Shown here: piece after piece, positions 25,229 to 33,417 of the stretch
How positions within the stretch are numbered: position 1 is the first letter of the stretch
How the letters are laid out: each line of letters opens with the position of its first letter
Assembly: GCA_002069885.1 (NCBI GenBank)
Contig: MWCD01000034.1
Coordinates: 1-41,130 of the forward strand
Direction: 5' to 3'
DNA: 41,130 nt
From: a bacterium ADurb.Bin236
Lineage (GTDB): Bacteria; UBP15; UBA6099
Translations under genes and position numbers: made by a program
The notes under the pieces: generated by a model
Seen by the model: only the letters and a program-made list of their open reading frames with translations
What the model was told of the DNA's origin: nothing
The model's database searches: none

Positions 25229-26266
25229 TCAGAGCGTTTTTGTCACCTTCTTGAGGAACCTCGGATTATCGGGGTCAAGCCCTCTTGCGACCGAAAGGAA
25301 GTTTGCGAAAAACTGGAAGGGAACGATATAGAGAATGGGGCTGACAAGCTCGCCGCAGTCGACGGGCATGCGAATCGCTTTCGAGGCGAGTTTGAGAGTG
25401 GCCGGGTTGCTCGACGCAATGACAGTTTCGAGTTGTTTGTCCCGCAGTTCGCCGCAGAGTTTGCGGATGGGAGCGGCCATGCGGCCCGACGGCGCGCAGA
25501 CGAACGCCGGGAACCCTGCTCCCGTCATCGCAATCGGGCCGTGCATGAAGTCGGCGGTGGAGAACGGTTGCGCCACCACGTAGCTCGTCTCCATCAGTTT
25601 CAGCGCCGCCTCTTTGACTGTCGCGTAATTGAACCCGCGCCCGATTATGACGCACCTTTCCATGTATCTGTAGCGCTCGGTTATCTCGCGCACGCGGCTC
25701 TCCACCGCGAGGGTTTCGTTTACGGCGTCCGGGACGCCGTCGAGCGCTGCCAGCAGGGCGCGGTCTCCGGCGAGAGACGCCGAAAGCATCATCATAGCCA
25801 TAAGCTGGCAGGTGTAGGTCTTCGTCGCCGCCAGCCCTTTTTCCACGCCCGCCCGCAGCAGTATCACGTCGTCCGCGACCGCCGCCATAGCGGAGCCGGG
25901 GGTGTTGGTGATTCCGACGGTGTACGCTCCGGAGGCCCGCGCGAGCCTCAGAGTCTCGTTTATGTCGTCGCCCTCGCCGGACTGAGAGACGCCGATGACG
26001 ACTCCGCGCCGCATGTCTATCTTTTTCTTATAGACGGTGTGCACCGAGGGGGCGGCCAGCGAGCATGTCAGGCCGTTCTCGCACTCGATGAGGTACTTGC
26101 CGAATGTCGCCGCGTTGTCGGAGCTGCCCCGCGCAGCCAGCGACAGGAAGGCCGGGTCCAGCTTCCGTATCCTGTCCGCTATCCCGGCTATGTTGCGGCG
26201 TTCGCCTTTCAGCAACCTCTCCAGCGCGGCGGGCTGCTCTTTGATCTCGGATATCATTTTTCCCAT
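25229..26266 (-). CDS. Tandem-SIS protein, probable glucosamine-6-phosphate deaminase (NagB-II/AgaS type)
   Basis: The start is placed at ATG 26266 (GAGG upstream); the frame continues further but would run inside the preceding gene. The 345-residue product equals the isomerase half of GlmS without the glutaminase domain. SIS1 has ARGSSDNAATFGKYL (46-60) and GVSQSGEGDDINETL (92-106); SIS2 has IIGRGFNYATVKEAALKLMETSY with the GlmS-type Glu, then FMHGPIA with the conserved His. Without glutaminase such proteins act as deaminases rather than synthases. Its place directly before nagA supports conversion of GlcN-6-phosphate to fructose-6-phosphate and ammonia. No classical nagB is seen here. Confidence 0.88.
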   Translation of the reverse strand: MGKMISEIKEQPAALERLLKGERRNIAGIADRIRKLDPAFLSLAARGSSDNAATFGKYLIECENGLTCSLAAPSVHTVYKKKIDMRRGVVIGVSQSGEGDDINETLRLARASGAYTVGITNTPGSAMAAVADDVILLRAGVEKGLAATKTYTCQLMAMMMLSASLAGDRALLAALDGVPDAVNETLAVESRVREITERYRYMERCVIIGRGFNYATVKEAALKLMETSYVVAQPFSTADFMHGPIAMTGAGFPAFVCAPSGRMAAPIRKLCGELRDKQLETVIASSNPATLKLASKAIRMPVDCGELVSPILYIVPFQFFANFLSVARGLDPDNPRFLKKVTKTL

Positions 26267-26271
26267 GTCTT

Positions 26272-27129
26272 CTACCTCGACTGTCTGGATGGAGCCAGTA
26301 TTTGAGTTATCTCGCGGTGTCCGGGCGGAGTCGCATCGGGGGGCGCCCCGGCTGCGGCTGCCGCCGCCGCTATCGCGTACGTCGCCGCGTCGGGCAGCGG
26401 CCGCCTGAGCGTCAACGCGCAGCAGAGCGCCGCCGCGAACATGTCTTCCGACTGCTCCCCGAACTGCCCTTCGCGCACAGGCGCGGGATAGTGGGCCGCT
26501 TCTCGGATTTCGCATCCGGCGGTCGCCCCCCGCGCCCCGTGATATATCACAGAGGCTCCCGCTCCCTTTTTCAAAAAGTAGTCGGCGGCTTCCTCGGCTG
26601 TTTCCATGTCCGATGGCCGTATGCGCGACAACTCAAGCGCCGCGTCGTCCCCGGCCACCAGCACGTCCAACATCCTCATGCGCGACCCGATGTAATCGCA
26701 GCCGGGAGCCGCCGCGCAGAGAACAGGCACGCCGAAATGACGCGCTACTCTCAACGCGAAATCAAATGTCTCTTCAGGAATATCCGGGACTACCGCCATC
26801 AGGTGGCAGGAAGAAATCATCGCGCGGGCGGCGAGCAGGGCGGTGTTGGTCATCACCGGGCGGGAACCGGGAGCCGCCGGTTCGGCCCTTTCCATGAAGT
26901 CCACGTTTACGCCGCGCCGCGCCAGTTCGTTGATAAGCCCCGCGCCCTCAGAGTCCAGTCCGGCGCACGAAAGGTGAAACACACGGCAGCCGAGGCCCGT
27001 CAGGCAGACGGACAGCCGCGCCGCGCGCGCCGCCCCGCCGGGATACCCCGGTTCGCCCGCCGCCGCTTCCGCGCCGTGCGTCGCTCCGACCACCGCGACA
27101 TGAAGTCTTTCCGTGGATTTCAGTTTCAT
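26272..27129 (-). CDS. Divergent PfkB-like sugar kinase
   Basis: A 285-residue protein with the outline of the ribokinase/PfkB fold: GYPGGAARAARLSVCLTGLG (28-47) for sugar binding, then helix-strand pairs and a C-terminal EDMFAAALCCALTL segment at the place of the GAGD active-site motif. The aspartate (229) remains, but the Gly-Ala-Gly anion hole is replaced by Gln-Ser-Glu. It is the first gene of the nag operon, five bases before the SIS gene, so phosphorylating GlcNAc or another amino sugar would make sense. Because of the lost glycines it might be inactive, or bind the sugar in a regulatory role. Confidence 0.7.
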   Translation of the reverse strand: MKLKSTERLHVAVVGATHGAEAAAGEPGYPGGAARAARLSVCLTGLGCRVFHLSCAGLDSEGAGLINELARRGVNVDFMERAEPAAPGSRPVMTNTALLAARAMISSCHLMAVVPDIPEETFDFALRVARHFGVPVLCAAAPGCDYIGSRMRMLDVLVAGDDAALELSRIRPSDMETAEEAADYFLKKGAGASVIYHGARGATAGCEIREAAHYPAPVREGQFGEQSEDMFAAALCCALTLRRPLPDAATYAIAAAAAAAGAPPDATPPGHREITQILAPSRQSR

Positions 27130-27254
27130 TCCGTTCCGCTGGCGCGCTTGCGCCGCTTCTCTCCCCGATAGATTTTATATTAAACGAGAAAAAACCGATA
27201 GAGACGCCGCGCCGCGCCGCCGGCGCGCGCTGCCCCGTGTTTCTGAAAAACATG

Positions 27255-27284
27255 TTGGCGGCGCGCATGCCCGCTCCATATAAT
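27255..27284 (+). promoter_or_regulatory. Sigma-70-type promoter of the zinc-PLC-like gene
   Basis: TTGGCG (27255-27260, 4 of 6) and a perfect TATAAT (27279-27284) are separated by 18 bases. A short hairpin, GCGGGC 27302-27307 with GCCCGC 27316-27321, lies in the leader just before the ribosome site GGGAG (27324-27328). Confidence 0.6.
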
Positions 27285-27337
27285 CAATGAAATAAGACAT
27301 CGCGGGCGAACACCGGCCCGCCCGGGAGTTAGCGAAT

Positions 27338-28444
27338 ATGAGGAAATTAATCTGCGCTATAGCCGTCGCCGCTGCGGCCCTCGCGGCAGGCTCCGCCGCT
27401 CTGGCCGCCGGCGGAACTCTCCACATGTTCATGTCCGAGAAAGCCGTCTCGAACGTCTCAGACCCGGAACTGAAAAGGTTGCTGGAAAGAAACAGAGATA
27501 TCGTTCTCTGGGCTTCTTGGTATCCGGACAGCGGATACGCGGGCGGCAACAAGTACGGCGAATACTCCCACTGGTCAGAGTTTCACAACGGATACATTGA
27601 TTACATCAGAAACGATATCGGGCCGTCGCATCCTGAATACGAGAGGCTGATCGCGCATCTGCTCGGAGCGATGGCGCACGGGTTCGAGGATCAGGTGTTC
27701 GACTACCTTTTAATAGAGAAAGTGACGGAGGCCGACGGCGGGACGCAGGACGACGTAGACCGGGGGCTGGACATGGTGTGCATGGGAGAACACGGCAGGA
27801 ACGAGTTGTCCGCCGCCGCGCGTCTCAAGGGCAACCCCGCGCGCCTTACCCCCGTATCGCATCTTGAAAAAGTTTACGAAAAACTAGGCGCTCCGTGGCC
27901 GGACATCCGCCGCCAGATGATTTCAGGTCTCAGGTTCCTCTATCTGGCTTATGAGGGCACAAAGATACTTCACAAGAACGAATCGGAAATAGTCAGGCAG
28001 AAGATACCGTGGGGCGCGGCCAACTATATGCAGGCCCCCGGCGGAGTGGAACATCTCGGACGCCTCACCGCCCTTTATTGGGAGGCGCGATGGAAAAAAC
28101 TAAACGATATTCCGGTTGGTCTAGTGTTCGCGACATATCCCGAAAACGGCGCGACCCTCATATCCCGCCGCGCCGGGACAGTCGATTCGTCAATCAATAT
28201 TTTCTTCTCCGAGAAATACGACCAGAGTTCAATAACTCCGGAAACGGTGTTCGTCGCCGGGCCGGACGGCGCGCGCATTGATGGCGCGTTTCACTGGTCG
28301 TACGGGCACAACATGTTGCAGTTTCGCCCCTCCGCCGACCTTCCTCCCGGCTCGCGCCTCGATGTGACCGTCAAAGCAGCAGTCCGCGACATGTTCGGCG
28401 TCCCCATGGCGAACGATTACACATTCCACGTTCTCGCGCCCTGA
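27338..28444 (+). CDS. Secreted zinc-dependent phospholipase C-like protein with an Ig-like tail
   Basis: The 368-residue protein has a signal peptide (cut near ALA, about 23). Residues 24-250 resemble the zinc-dependent phospholipase C/nuclease fold: HMFMSEKAV near the mature N terminus, HWSEFHNGYIDY and LIAHLLGAMAHGFEDQVFDYLLIEK, in which His and Asp/Glu residues are spaced as in the zinc-binding helices. A Big_5/SbsA-type immunoglobulin-like domain follows (about 262-368): YPENGATL, INIFFSEKYDQSSITPETV, RPSADLPPGSRLDVTV and DMFGVPMANDYTFHV. The gene is monocistronic with its own promoter. Lipid or phosphoester hydrolysis outside the cytoplasm is likely; the substrate is unknown. Confidence 0.75.
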   Translation: MRKLICAIAVAAAALAAGSAALAAGGTLHMFMSEKAVSNVSDPELKRLLERNRDIVLWASWYPDSGYAGGNKYGEYSHWSEFHNGYIDYIRNDIGPSHPEYERLIAHLLGAMAHGFEDQVFDYLLIEKVTEADGGTQDDVDRGLDMVCMGEHGRNELSAAARLKGNPARLTPVSHLEKVYEKLGAPWPDIRRQMISGLRFLYLAYEGTKILHKNESEIVRQKIPWGAANYMQAPGGVEHLGRLTALYWEARWKKLNDIPVGLVFATYPENGATLISRRAGTVDSSINIFFSEKYDQSSITPETVFVAGPDGARIDGAFHWSYGHNMLQFRPSADLPPGSRLDVTVKAAVRDMFGVPMANDYTFHVLAP

Positions 28445-28526
28445 CCCCCGGATTGATAGTCAGCGTTGATTGCGCATTCGCAACCGCGTTTCGTTCAATC
28501 GAACTGATGGTATGATATTTGCGCGT

Positions 28527-28543
28527 CGGCGGGCGACCCGCCG
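28527..28543. other. GC-rich hairpin between convergent genes
   Basis: CGGCGGG (28527-28533) and CCCGCCG (28537-28543) form a 7-bp stem with a three-base loop between the ends of the convergent genes at 28444 and 28555. There is no clear T-run on either side, so it is only a weak terminator candidate. The rest of this 110-base gap holds a second small hairpin, TTGCG/CGCAA, at 28470-28483. Confidence 0.4.
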
Positions 28544-28554
28544 GGCCGCTGTTT

Positions 28555-29577
28555 CTACCGGATGTTTTTGCTGACTTCGGCCCAGACGTCCCGCACGTCG
28601 AGCGGCTCGAACTTGGGCTTGGCGAACTCGGCTTTGCACATCTTGAACACCGCCCGGTTGTATGGGATGTCCACGCCGAATTGATCCGCCAACTCGATTA
28701 TTCGCCCGTTTATCGTGTCCAGTTCGGAATCTCCGCCGCCGCGCTGGATGATGTCCTGCGCCATGCTGCTGACGACCATCTTCTTGACGTTCTTGTCGAA
28801 GATTGGTTTTGAGATGAACGGCGGAAGCTTAGTGGCCATCTCCATTACCATCCATGAGGGCATGCCGCCTAGCTTGCATTCGCCGTATCCGGCGGCTTTC
28901 ACCACGCGCACGCCTTCATACGTCAGGTTGGTCAGCAGCTTCTGGAAAAGGGCGGGGTCGGATATCTCGCGGAACTTATGTCCGACGAGGGTGGTCAGCG
29001 AGTTGGTCAGGTTGATGATAATCTTCGAGTGGGCGGCGTCCTGAATGTGCGGCGTGACAATCGTCTCGACACCCTTGTTGAAGACCCGCGCGACCATTTT
29101 CGCCTCGAATTTCATCTCATCGTCGAGCGCGCCCAGCACTATCGGCCCGCGCTTCTGGAAGCCCACGGTCCCCGGCTTGTCCAGCCACGCGTTGTAACAT
29201 ATCACTCCGTATAGAACGCGCGAAAAATATTTAGGAAGAATCTTCTGGTTCTCAACGCCGTTCTGGAGCGCGACGATTATCGGCAGGTCTCCGACCTTGT
29301 CCTTCAACATGCGCGCGACGGGGTCGAGGCTGTAGTTCTTTACCGACACCACAACGACGTCCGGGTCTTCGATTTCCGAGATGTCGCATGCTGCTTTCAC
29401 CTTCACGTTCACGGCCCGCTTCTCTTCCCCCTGCTGGTAGAATGTGACGCCGTCCTCGCGGAGCCTGTCGACAATCTCCGGCTTGTCCACAAAATACACT
29501 TCTTCATGTTTTTCAGCGATCCAGCCGCCGACAGACGCCCCGACGGCTCCCGCTCCGAAAAATACCAGCTTCATCAT
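28555..29577 (-). CDS. Ketopantoate reductase family protein (PanE/ApbA-like)
   Basis: The 340-residue protein matches the 2-dehydropantoate 2-reductase family: GAGAVG (8-13) for NADP(H), VVVVSVKNYSLD, ALQNGVEN and HSKIIINLTNSLT with the conserved lysine and asparagine. Family members reduce ketopantoate for pantothenate synthesis, but many homologues act on other 2-ketoacids. Length is slightly above PanE (about 300). GGAGGAAA precedes tandem ATG codons at 29577 and 29574. It follows an acetoacetate-decarboxylase-like gene by 22 bases and no pan genes are nearby, so a non-pantothenate role is possible. Confidence 0.88.
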   Translation of the reverse strand: MMKLVFFGAGAVGASVGGWIAEKHEEVYFVDKPEIVDRLREDGVTFYQQGEEKRAVNVKVKAACDISEIEDPDVVVVSVKNYSLDPVARMLKDKVGDLPIIVALQNGVENQKILPKYFSRVLYGVICYNAWLDKPGTVGFQKRGPIVLGALDDEMKFEAKMVARVFNKGVETIVTPHIQDAAHSKIIINLTNSLTTLVGHKFREISDPALFQKLLTNLTYEGVRVVKAAGYGECKLGGMPSWMVMEMATKLPPFISKPIFDKNVKKMVVSSMAQDIIQRGGGDSELDTINGRIIELADQFGVDIPYNRAVFKMCKAEFAKPKFEPLDVRDVWAEVSKNIR

Positions 29578-29599
29578 TGTCGTTTTCCTCCGGTTTAGT

Positions 29600-30484
29600 T
29601 TAAAACTGAATCGGCGATTTATATTTCGGATTGGGCAGATCGAAACAACTGTTCATGCCTCTGGCGAACCTCAACTGGAACGGCTGCCGTTCGATGTCCA
29701 GTTCATTGAGAATCCGCGCCGACGGGCTGTTTCCAAACCACAGATATTCCCTGTCTGGCTCCGCGTCCTTTTTCAGCAGAAGTCCCATGTTCTTGTTCAC
29801 CCTGAAGGTCGCCTTGAAGTTCGTCTCGCTTTGCAGGAATCTGTCCCCCAGCCGAGTGTACAGGTTTGACTTCACGTCGAAACTCTCCGCGTTTCCTTCC
29901 ATCGGAACGCGAACCCGCAGGTATTCCTCGCCCGATTCCTCCTTGGCGACCGTCACGCAGTCGCCGTCCTCTTCGTATATCTCGATATCCTGCGTCACCT
30001 TCGGAAGCCCCCAGATATTGTTGCCCCTCAACTGGTTTTCGTATGATGTCACCGGCATCGAGAACACATAGTAGCCGAACTCCTTGAACAGGTTGGACAT
30101 CACCATCGGCAGCACCGGGATGTCTGCCTGCGGATCGACCAGAACGGGGATGGTCATTGCGATTTCGTTGTAGGGCGGCACTCCCATCACGTTCTTGTAT
30201 TCGTAGCATGAGAACGCGACAATCGAGCGGCCTAGTGTCATCTTGACCGGCTTGACCTTCGGGTGCGGCATAATATCTTTCGCTTTTTCGTAGTCGCACA
30301 TGAAGATTGCCATTGCGCAAGTCACGTCGCTGTAGAATGTGGGGAACCTGTAGTTCTTCCTGATGCCGTCTTTGAGCAGAATCGGCTCCGGCGCGTGGCG
30401 CAGTTTGAAGCGCTTGAAAAACTTGTCCGCGAACTTGTCGTCGTTGTTCAGAATAGATTCGTCGAACGTGAATGTCGGTTTCAT
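29600..30484 (-). CDS. Acetoacetate decarboxylase family protein
   Basis: Start is set at ATG 30484 (GAGG upstream), giving 294 residues; an earlier in-frame start would extend into the radical SAM gene. The fold is recognisable by FYSDVTCAMAIFMCDYEKAKDIMP, YNEIAMTIPVLVD, and NNIWGLPKVTQDIEI, where the lysine of LPK falls at the Schiff-base position of acetoacetate decarboxylase. The neighbouring Lys of the classical KK pair is Val here. Family members with altered pockets act as aldolase-dehydratases or cyclases rather than decarboxylases, so the reaction is open. It probably has its own promoter and is followed by the ketopantoate-reductase-like gene. Confidence 0.85.
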   Translation of the reverse strand: MKPTFTFDESILNNDDKFADKFFKRFKLRHAPEPILLKDGIRKNYRFPTFYSDVTCAMAIFMCDYEKAKDIMPHPKVKPVKMTLGRSIVAFSCYEYKNVMGVPPYNEIAMTIPVLVDPQADIPVLPMVMSNLFKEFGYYVFSMPVTSYENQLRGNNIWGLPKVTQDIEIYEEDGDCVTVAKEESGEEYLRVRVPMEGNAESFDVKSNLYTRLGDRFLQSETNFKATFRVNKNMGLLLKKDAEPDREYLWFGNSPSARILNELDIERQPFQLRFARGMNSCFDLPNPKYKSPIQF

Positions 30485-30514
30485 AAAAAACCTCGCAAAA
30501 TAAATGTTGGGAAG

Positions 30515-30543
30515 ATTATAGAGAAAGGAGGCGCTCCGCACAA
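30515..30543 (-). promoter_or_regulatory. Candidate internal promoter for the ADC-like/PanE-like pair
   Basis: On the minus strand TTGTGC (30543-30538) and a perfect TATAAT (30520-30515) are 17 bases apart, in a 92-base gap between the radical SAM and ADC-like genes. It would let the last two genes be expressed separately. Confidence 0.5.
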
Positions 30544-30576
30544 GAAGGCGGCGGTAGGCCCGCCGAACCTGTCCCG

Positions 30577-31587
30577 TCACGCGTTCAACGCCGCGGCGCA
30601 CAGTTCGCAACGGTGGGTATATTTTTTTTCTAGCAGGCCGGTCAGGCCGGTTTCGGCGGCGAGCGCGACCGGGCCTCCTTCCGCCAGCAAGCTTATCACG
30701 GGGTCGCGGCGCGCGCGTTCCACAATGGCGGCTAGAGGCTCGGCATGTATGTTGCCGATAATCAATTTATCAGAGAACAAGTTGGCGTTGCCGCAGCAGG
30801 CTCTGGCGTTGCCGTCGGGGTCGATCCAGACGTAGCCGACGCCGAGCGGGCCGAGGCATCCGAAACGCGTTATCGGAGCCGGAGAGCCGCGCCCCGGAGC
30901 TTCGGAGGCGCCCGCCCCGGCGTTGACCTCCCTGAATACGAACTCGGAGTCAGGCAACGGCTTCCACGTCGGCCTTGTGGGAGCCCAGAAGCCGAGTTTG
31001 ATGTCCCCGCGCGCGGTTTCCATTTTCGCCGCTCCGACGCGGGACTCCAGCCCCATTTCGGACATCGCCCGGGCGACGCGTTCGAGCCGCCCTCGCGAAC
31101 GCTCCTCATTCTTGTCGCAACAGCCTATCGCGAATCTCGTCAGGTCGAAATAATCCGCAGCGTTCACTATGAACGCAGCGACGCTCTCCGGCGGCACACG
31201 GCCGTGAAACTCGTCGCAACTGACGCGGAATCCGGCGGTGAACCCTGCCTGCTTCAATCTCGCAAACAGGGCTCTCAGATACTCCGGGCGCGCGGCGGTC
31301 GCGCAGTTCGTAGGCGGCCTGTGCGGTTTCATGCTCAGCCGCCTGCCTTCCGCGACAACTTCCACCATGAAGTCCCCGCGCAGCGTCGGCTCTCCGCCCA
31401 CAAACTGGAACGAATGAAGCCCCATCGCCTTCGCCTCGCGCAACGCCCGCGCCGCAGACCCCGCGTCCAGTTCCGCCTTCGCGTCTATTCTATCGAACGG
31501 GATGTTGCAATGAAGGCAGCCCCCGGGACACTCGTAACTCGGCGCGAACGCTATTCCTTTAGGCGTGTATTCAGCTCGGTTGTCCAA
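30577..31587 (-). CDS. Radical SAM protein with a SPASM-like C-terminal cysteine region
   Basis: The 4Fe-4S motif CPGGCLHC (C-x3-C-x2-C, residues 20-27) is followed by the radical SAM core with FVGGEPTLRGDF. C-terminal cysteines (FGCLGP, DGNARACCGNAN, CELC at the end) around a YVWIDPDGNARACCG strand are typical of SPASM/twitch proteins that bind extra iron-sulfur clusters. The start is uncertain: TTG 31587 has GAGG six bases upstream; another TTG at 31599 overlaps the upstream stop; the longest frame starts at 31713 but overlaps the SRPBCC gene by 118 bases. Length with the chosen start is 336. The substrate (peptide or small molecule) is unknown; no precursor peptide is evident next to it. 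Confidence 0.85.
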   Translation of the reverse strand: MDNRAEYTPKGIAFAPSYECPGGCLHCNIPFDRIDAKAELDAGSAARALREAKAMGLHSFQFVGGEPTLRGDFMVEVVAEGRRLSMKPHRPPTNCATAARPEYLRALFARLKQAGFTAGFRVSCDEFHGRVPPESVAAFIVNAADYFDLTRFAIGCCDKNEERSRGRLERVARAMSEMGLESRVGAAKMETARGDIKLGFWAPTRPTWKPLPDSEFVFREVNAGAGASEAPGRGSPAPITRFGCLGPLGVGYVWIDPDGNARACCGNANLFSDKLIIGNIHAEPLAAIVERARRDPVISLLAEGGPVALAAETGLTGLLEKKYTHRCELCAAALNA

Positions 31588-31595
31588 TCCGTTCC

Positions 31596-32150
31596 TCAAG
31601 TCCGCTTTCGCTTTTTCTCCGCTTCTTTCTCCATCGCCTGCCGCACCGCCCCGAAATATTTTTTCAAATTCAGTGTCACCATGTTTCCGATAAAAGGTTC
31701 GAGCATCCCGCACACCGCGCGCGCCACCGCAGGCGGTATCCCCCGGACTCCGTCTATGTTAATTTTCATAGAGCCGGTGACTCGCAATTCGCAGCCGCCC
31801 GCCGACTCCGTCACGGACGATGTTCCCCCGCAGTCCACATGCTCGGTGAACACCGGCGTTTCAACCCGCCAGTCGACGGTCATGTTCGCCACGTCGGCGG
31901 TGTAATACTCCTTCCAACTCATCTCCGGCGACATGTTGAAGACCGCCCGTATCGGCGCGGGAATCGCCGCCCGCGCAAATATCTGCGCGGTGATAAATTC
32001 CCTGCCGTCCGCCATCGGCTCCCGCGATATCACTTCCACGCGGGTCACGTTCGGCGCGTATTTCTCATACTCGTCGAAATTGTGCAGCGTGCGCTCGAAC
32101 AGTTCGCCCGGCTGACATGGAAATCTTTCTGATAGTCGGAAGTCGTACAA
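31596..32150 (-). CDS. SRPBCC (START-like) family protein
   Basis: A 184-residue protein with the helix-grip pattern of polyketide-cyclase/START-like proteins: RLSERFPCQPGELFERTLHNFDEYEKYAPNV at the start (split here by the motif positions 5-35), TRVEVISREPMADGREF and TVDWRVETPVFTEHVDCGG strands, and a long C-terminal helix with EPFIGNMVTLNLKKYFGAV. Such proteins bind hydrophobic small molecules or catalyse cyclisation. The start appears to be TTG 32150, preceded by AGGAA. It ends eight bases before the radical SAM gene. Ligand unknown. Confidence 0.75.
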   Translation of the reverse strand: MYDFRLSERFPCQPGELFERTLHNFDEYEKYAPNVTRVEVISREPMADGREFITAQIFARAAIPAPIRAVFNMSPEMSWKEYYTADVANMTVDWRVETPVFTEHVDCGGTSSVTESAGGCELRVTGSMKINIDGVRGIPPAVARAVCGMLEPFIGNMVTLNLKKYFGAVRQAMEKEAEKKRKRT

Positions 32151-32191
32151 GTCCGCAGTTCCTGATAGCTCGCCGGCTCAGCAGTTTCGGC

Positions 32192-33283
32192 TCATTGCGG
32201 CGGTTGAGATTTTTCAGTATCAGTCTGGGGCGCGTCGTCCGCAGTCTGTTCCGGAGCGGGGGAGGGCGGCGGCTGAACCGCAGGGTCGGCGCAACACCTT
32301 GCCCCGGAGTAACTTCTGGAAGTTCCCGGCAGCCCCCACCCGCTGTTTTCACAAGTCGGGGCCGGGTCGGCGCTTCCGGAACCGCCTCTGAGCGTCTTAT
32401 ATCTATCCTTATAGTTCTCGTTTGTCCATTCCCACGCGTTCCCGAATATATCCGCCACACCTTCGGGAGACACGCATTCAGGGCGCGAGCCGGATGGATA
32501 GACTCCAACTGCGGGAGTCATATTCAGGGCGGCGTTGCAGGCGGACGCGTTGAAGTCCGGCATGTTGATTCTGTTCGGAGCGCAGGCAGGCCCGGCGCAT
32601 GCGCGCGCCCATTCCCCGCCTTCGCACAGCCTTTTCCCGGCTTCCTCGCAGAACTTCGCCGCGGCAACCCAACTCAGCCCCGTCGCCGGGCGCTCTCCCT
32701 CTTTGTTCGGCGCCTCATGCGCGTCCACGCAGAACGTCCCGTCGATGAATACCATCCCTTTGGGACAGCTTATTCCTTTGTGCCTGTCGAAAAGCGCGAT
32801 GAAACGCGACAGCGACTCCGGAAGAATCTCCGCCGCCATCGCGTCCGCGTCGGAAATCCTCGCGTCGATATTCTCAAGTCTCAGTTTCAGTCGGAAGGCG
32901 TAGTCGGTCTGCAACTTGCTTTCAGCCTCTGCGAGCAGAAGCGCGATCCTGTCGCGCTCCGGGAGGAGCTTTTTGAGTTCTTCCATAGCGGCGGAAACTT
33001 CGGACGCCGTGACGTCCAGAGAGTCTACAAGCGCCGCAAAATCCACCGGACACACTGAGCCGGGGCCGTCGAGCGCGGCGCGGATTTTCTCCCTGAACAT
33101 CGGTGCCGCCGCCTTGGAAACCTCTATTTCAGACAAAAACGCCGCCGCCTCGTCTCTAAGCTGTTCCGCCGCCGACCGATATTCCCGCTCCTCAATTTCC
33201 GCGCATTCGCCGAAAAAGGGCAAAAAAACAAGCGTCAGGGCGGATAGTAAAATAGACAGAGAGAAGTGCGAGAGGAGCTTCAT
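32192..33283 (-). CDS. Secreted formylglycine-generating-enzyme (SUMF1) family protein
   Basis: This 363-residue protein has a signal peptide (cut near residue 27-28), a helical coiled-coil domain (about 30-165) and a SUMF1/FGE-sulfatase domain (about 170-335). Landmarks of the latter: CPKGMVFIDGTFCVDAHEAPN, ATGLSWVAAAKFCEEAGKRLC, GGEWARACAG, GVADIFGNAWEWTNENY and TLRGGSG. Many prokaryotic SUMF1 homologues are not sulfatase-activating and serve as binding or regulatory domains; no sulfatase gene is in the window. The tail (335-363) is rich in Pro, Asp and Gln and likely disordered. An extended -10 promoter precedes the gene. Confidence 0.88.
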   Translation of the reverse strand: MKLLSHFSLSILLSALTLVFLPFFGECAEIEEREYRSAAEQLRDEAAAFLSEIEVSKAAAPMFREKIRAALDGPGSVCPVDFAALVDSLDVTASEVSAAMEELKKLLPERDRIALLLAEAESKLQTDYAFRLKLRLENIDARISDADAMAAEILPESLSRFIALFDRHKGISCPKGMVFIDGTFCVDAHEAPNKEGERPATGLSWVAAAKFCEEAGKRLCEGGEWARACAGPACAPNRINMPDFNASACNAALNMTPAVGVYPSGSRPECVSPEGVADIFGNAWEWTNENYKDRYKTLRGGSGSADPAPTCENSGWGLPGTSRSYSGARCCADPAVQPPPSPAPEQTADDAPQTDTEKSQPPQ

Positions 33284-33369
33284 GTGTCGTTCCTTTCAGC
33301 AGAGCGGGGCGGCACGGTTCAAGCGTGTTTTGAATGTGGCCCGGCGCGCGGCGCAATGAAATCCGCGTC

Positions 33370-33398
33370 ATTATATCAGATGTTTTTTCTTTTTTCTA
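33370..33398 (-). promoter_or_regulatory. Promoter of the SUMF1-family gene and its operon
   Basis: On the minus strand TAGAAA (33398-33393, 4 of 6) and TATAAT (33375-33370) are 17 bases apart, and TGA precedes TATAAT, giving an extended -10. The predicted start is about 80 bases before the gene. Confidence 0.55.
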
Positions 33399-33417
33399 TT
33401 GTGCGCCGTCTGCCGTC

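Noticed and set aside
24542-26305. Long plus-strand open frame of 587 codons opposite nagA and the SIS gene
   Set aside because: It is antisense to two genes with clear family motifs, and its translation is Arg/His-rich low-complexity sequence without any domain; high GC keeps the frame open.
32192-33283. Sulfatase activation as the role of the SUMF1-family protein
   Set aside because: No sulfatase gene or CxPxR-bearing partner is in the window, and many bacterial SUMF1-family proteins do not act on sulfatases; only the family call is kept.
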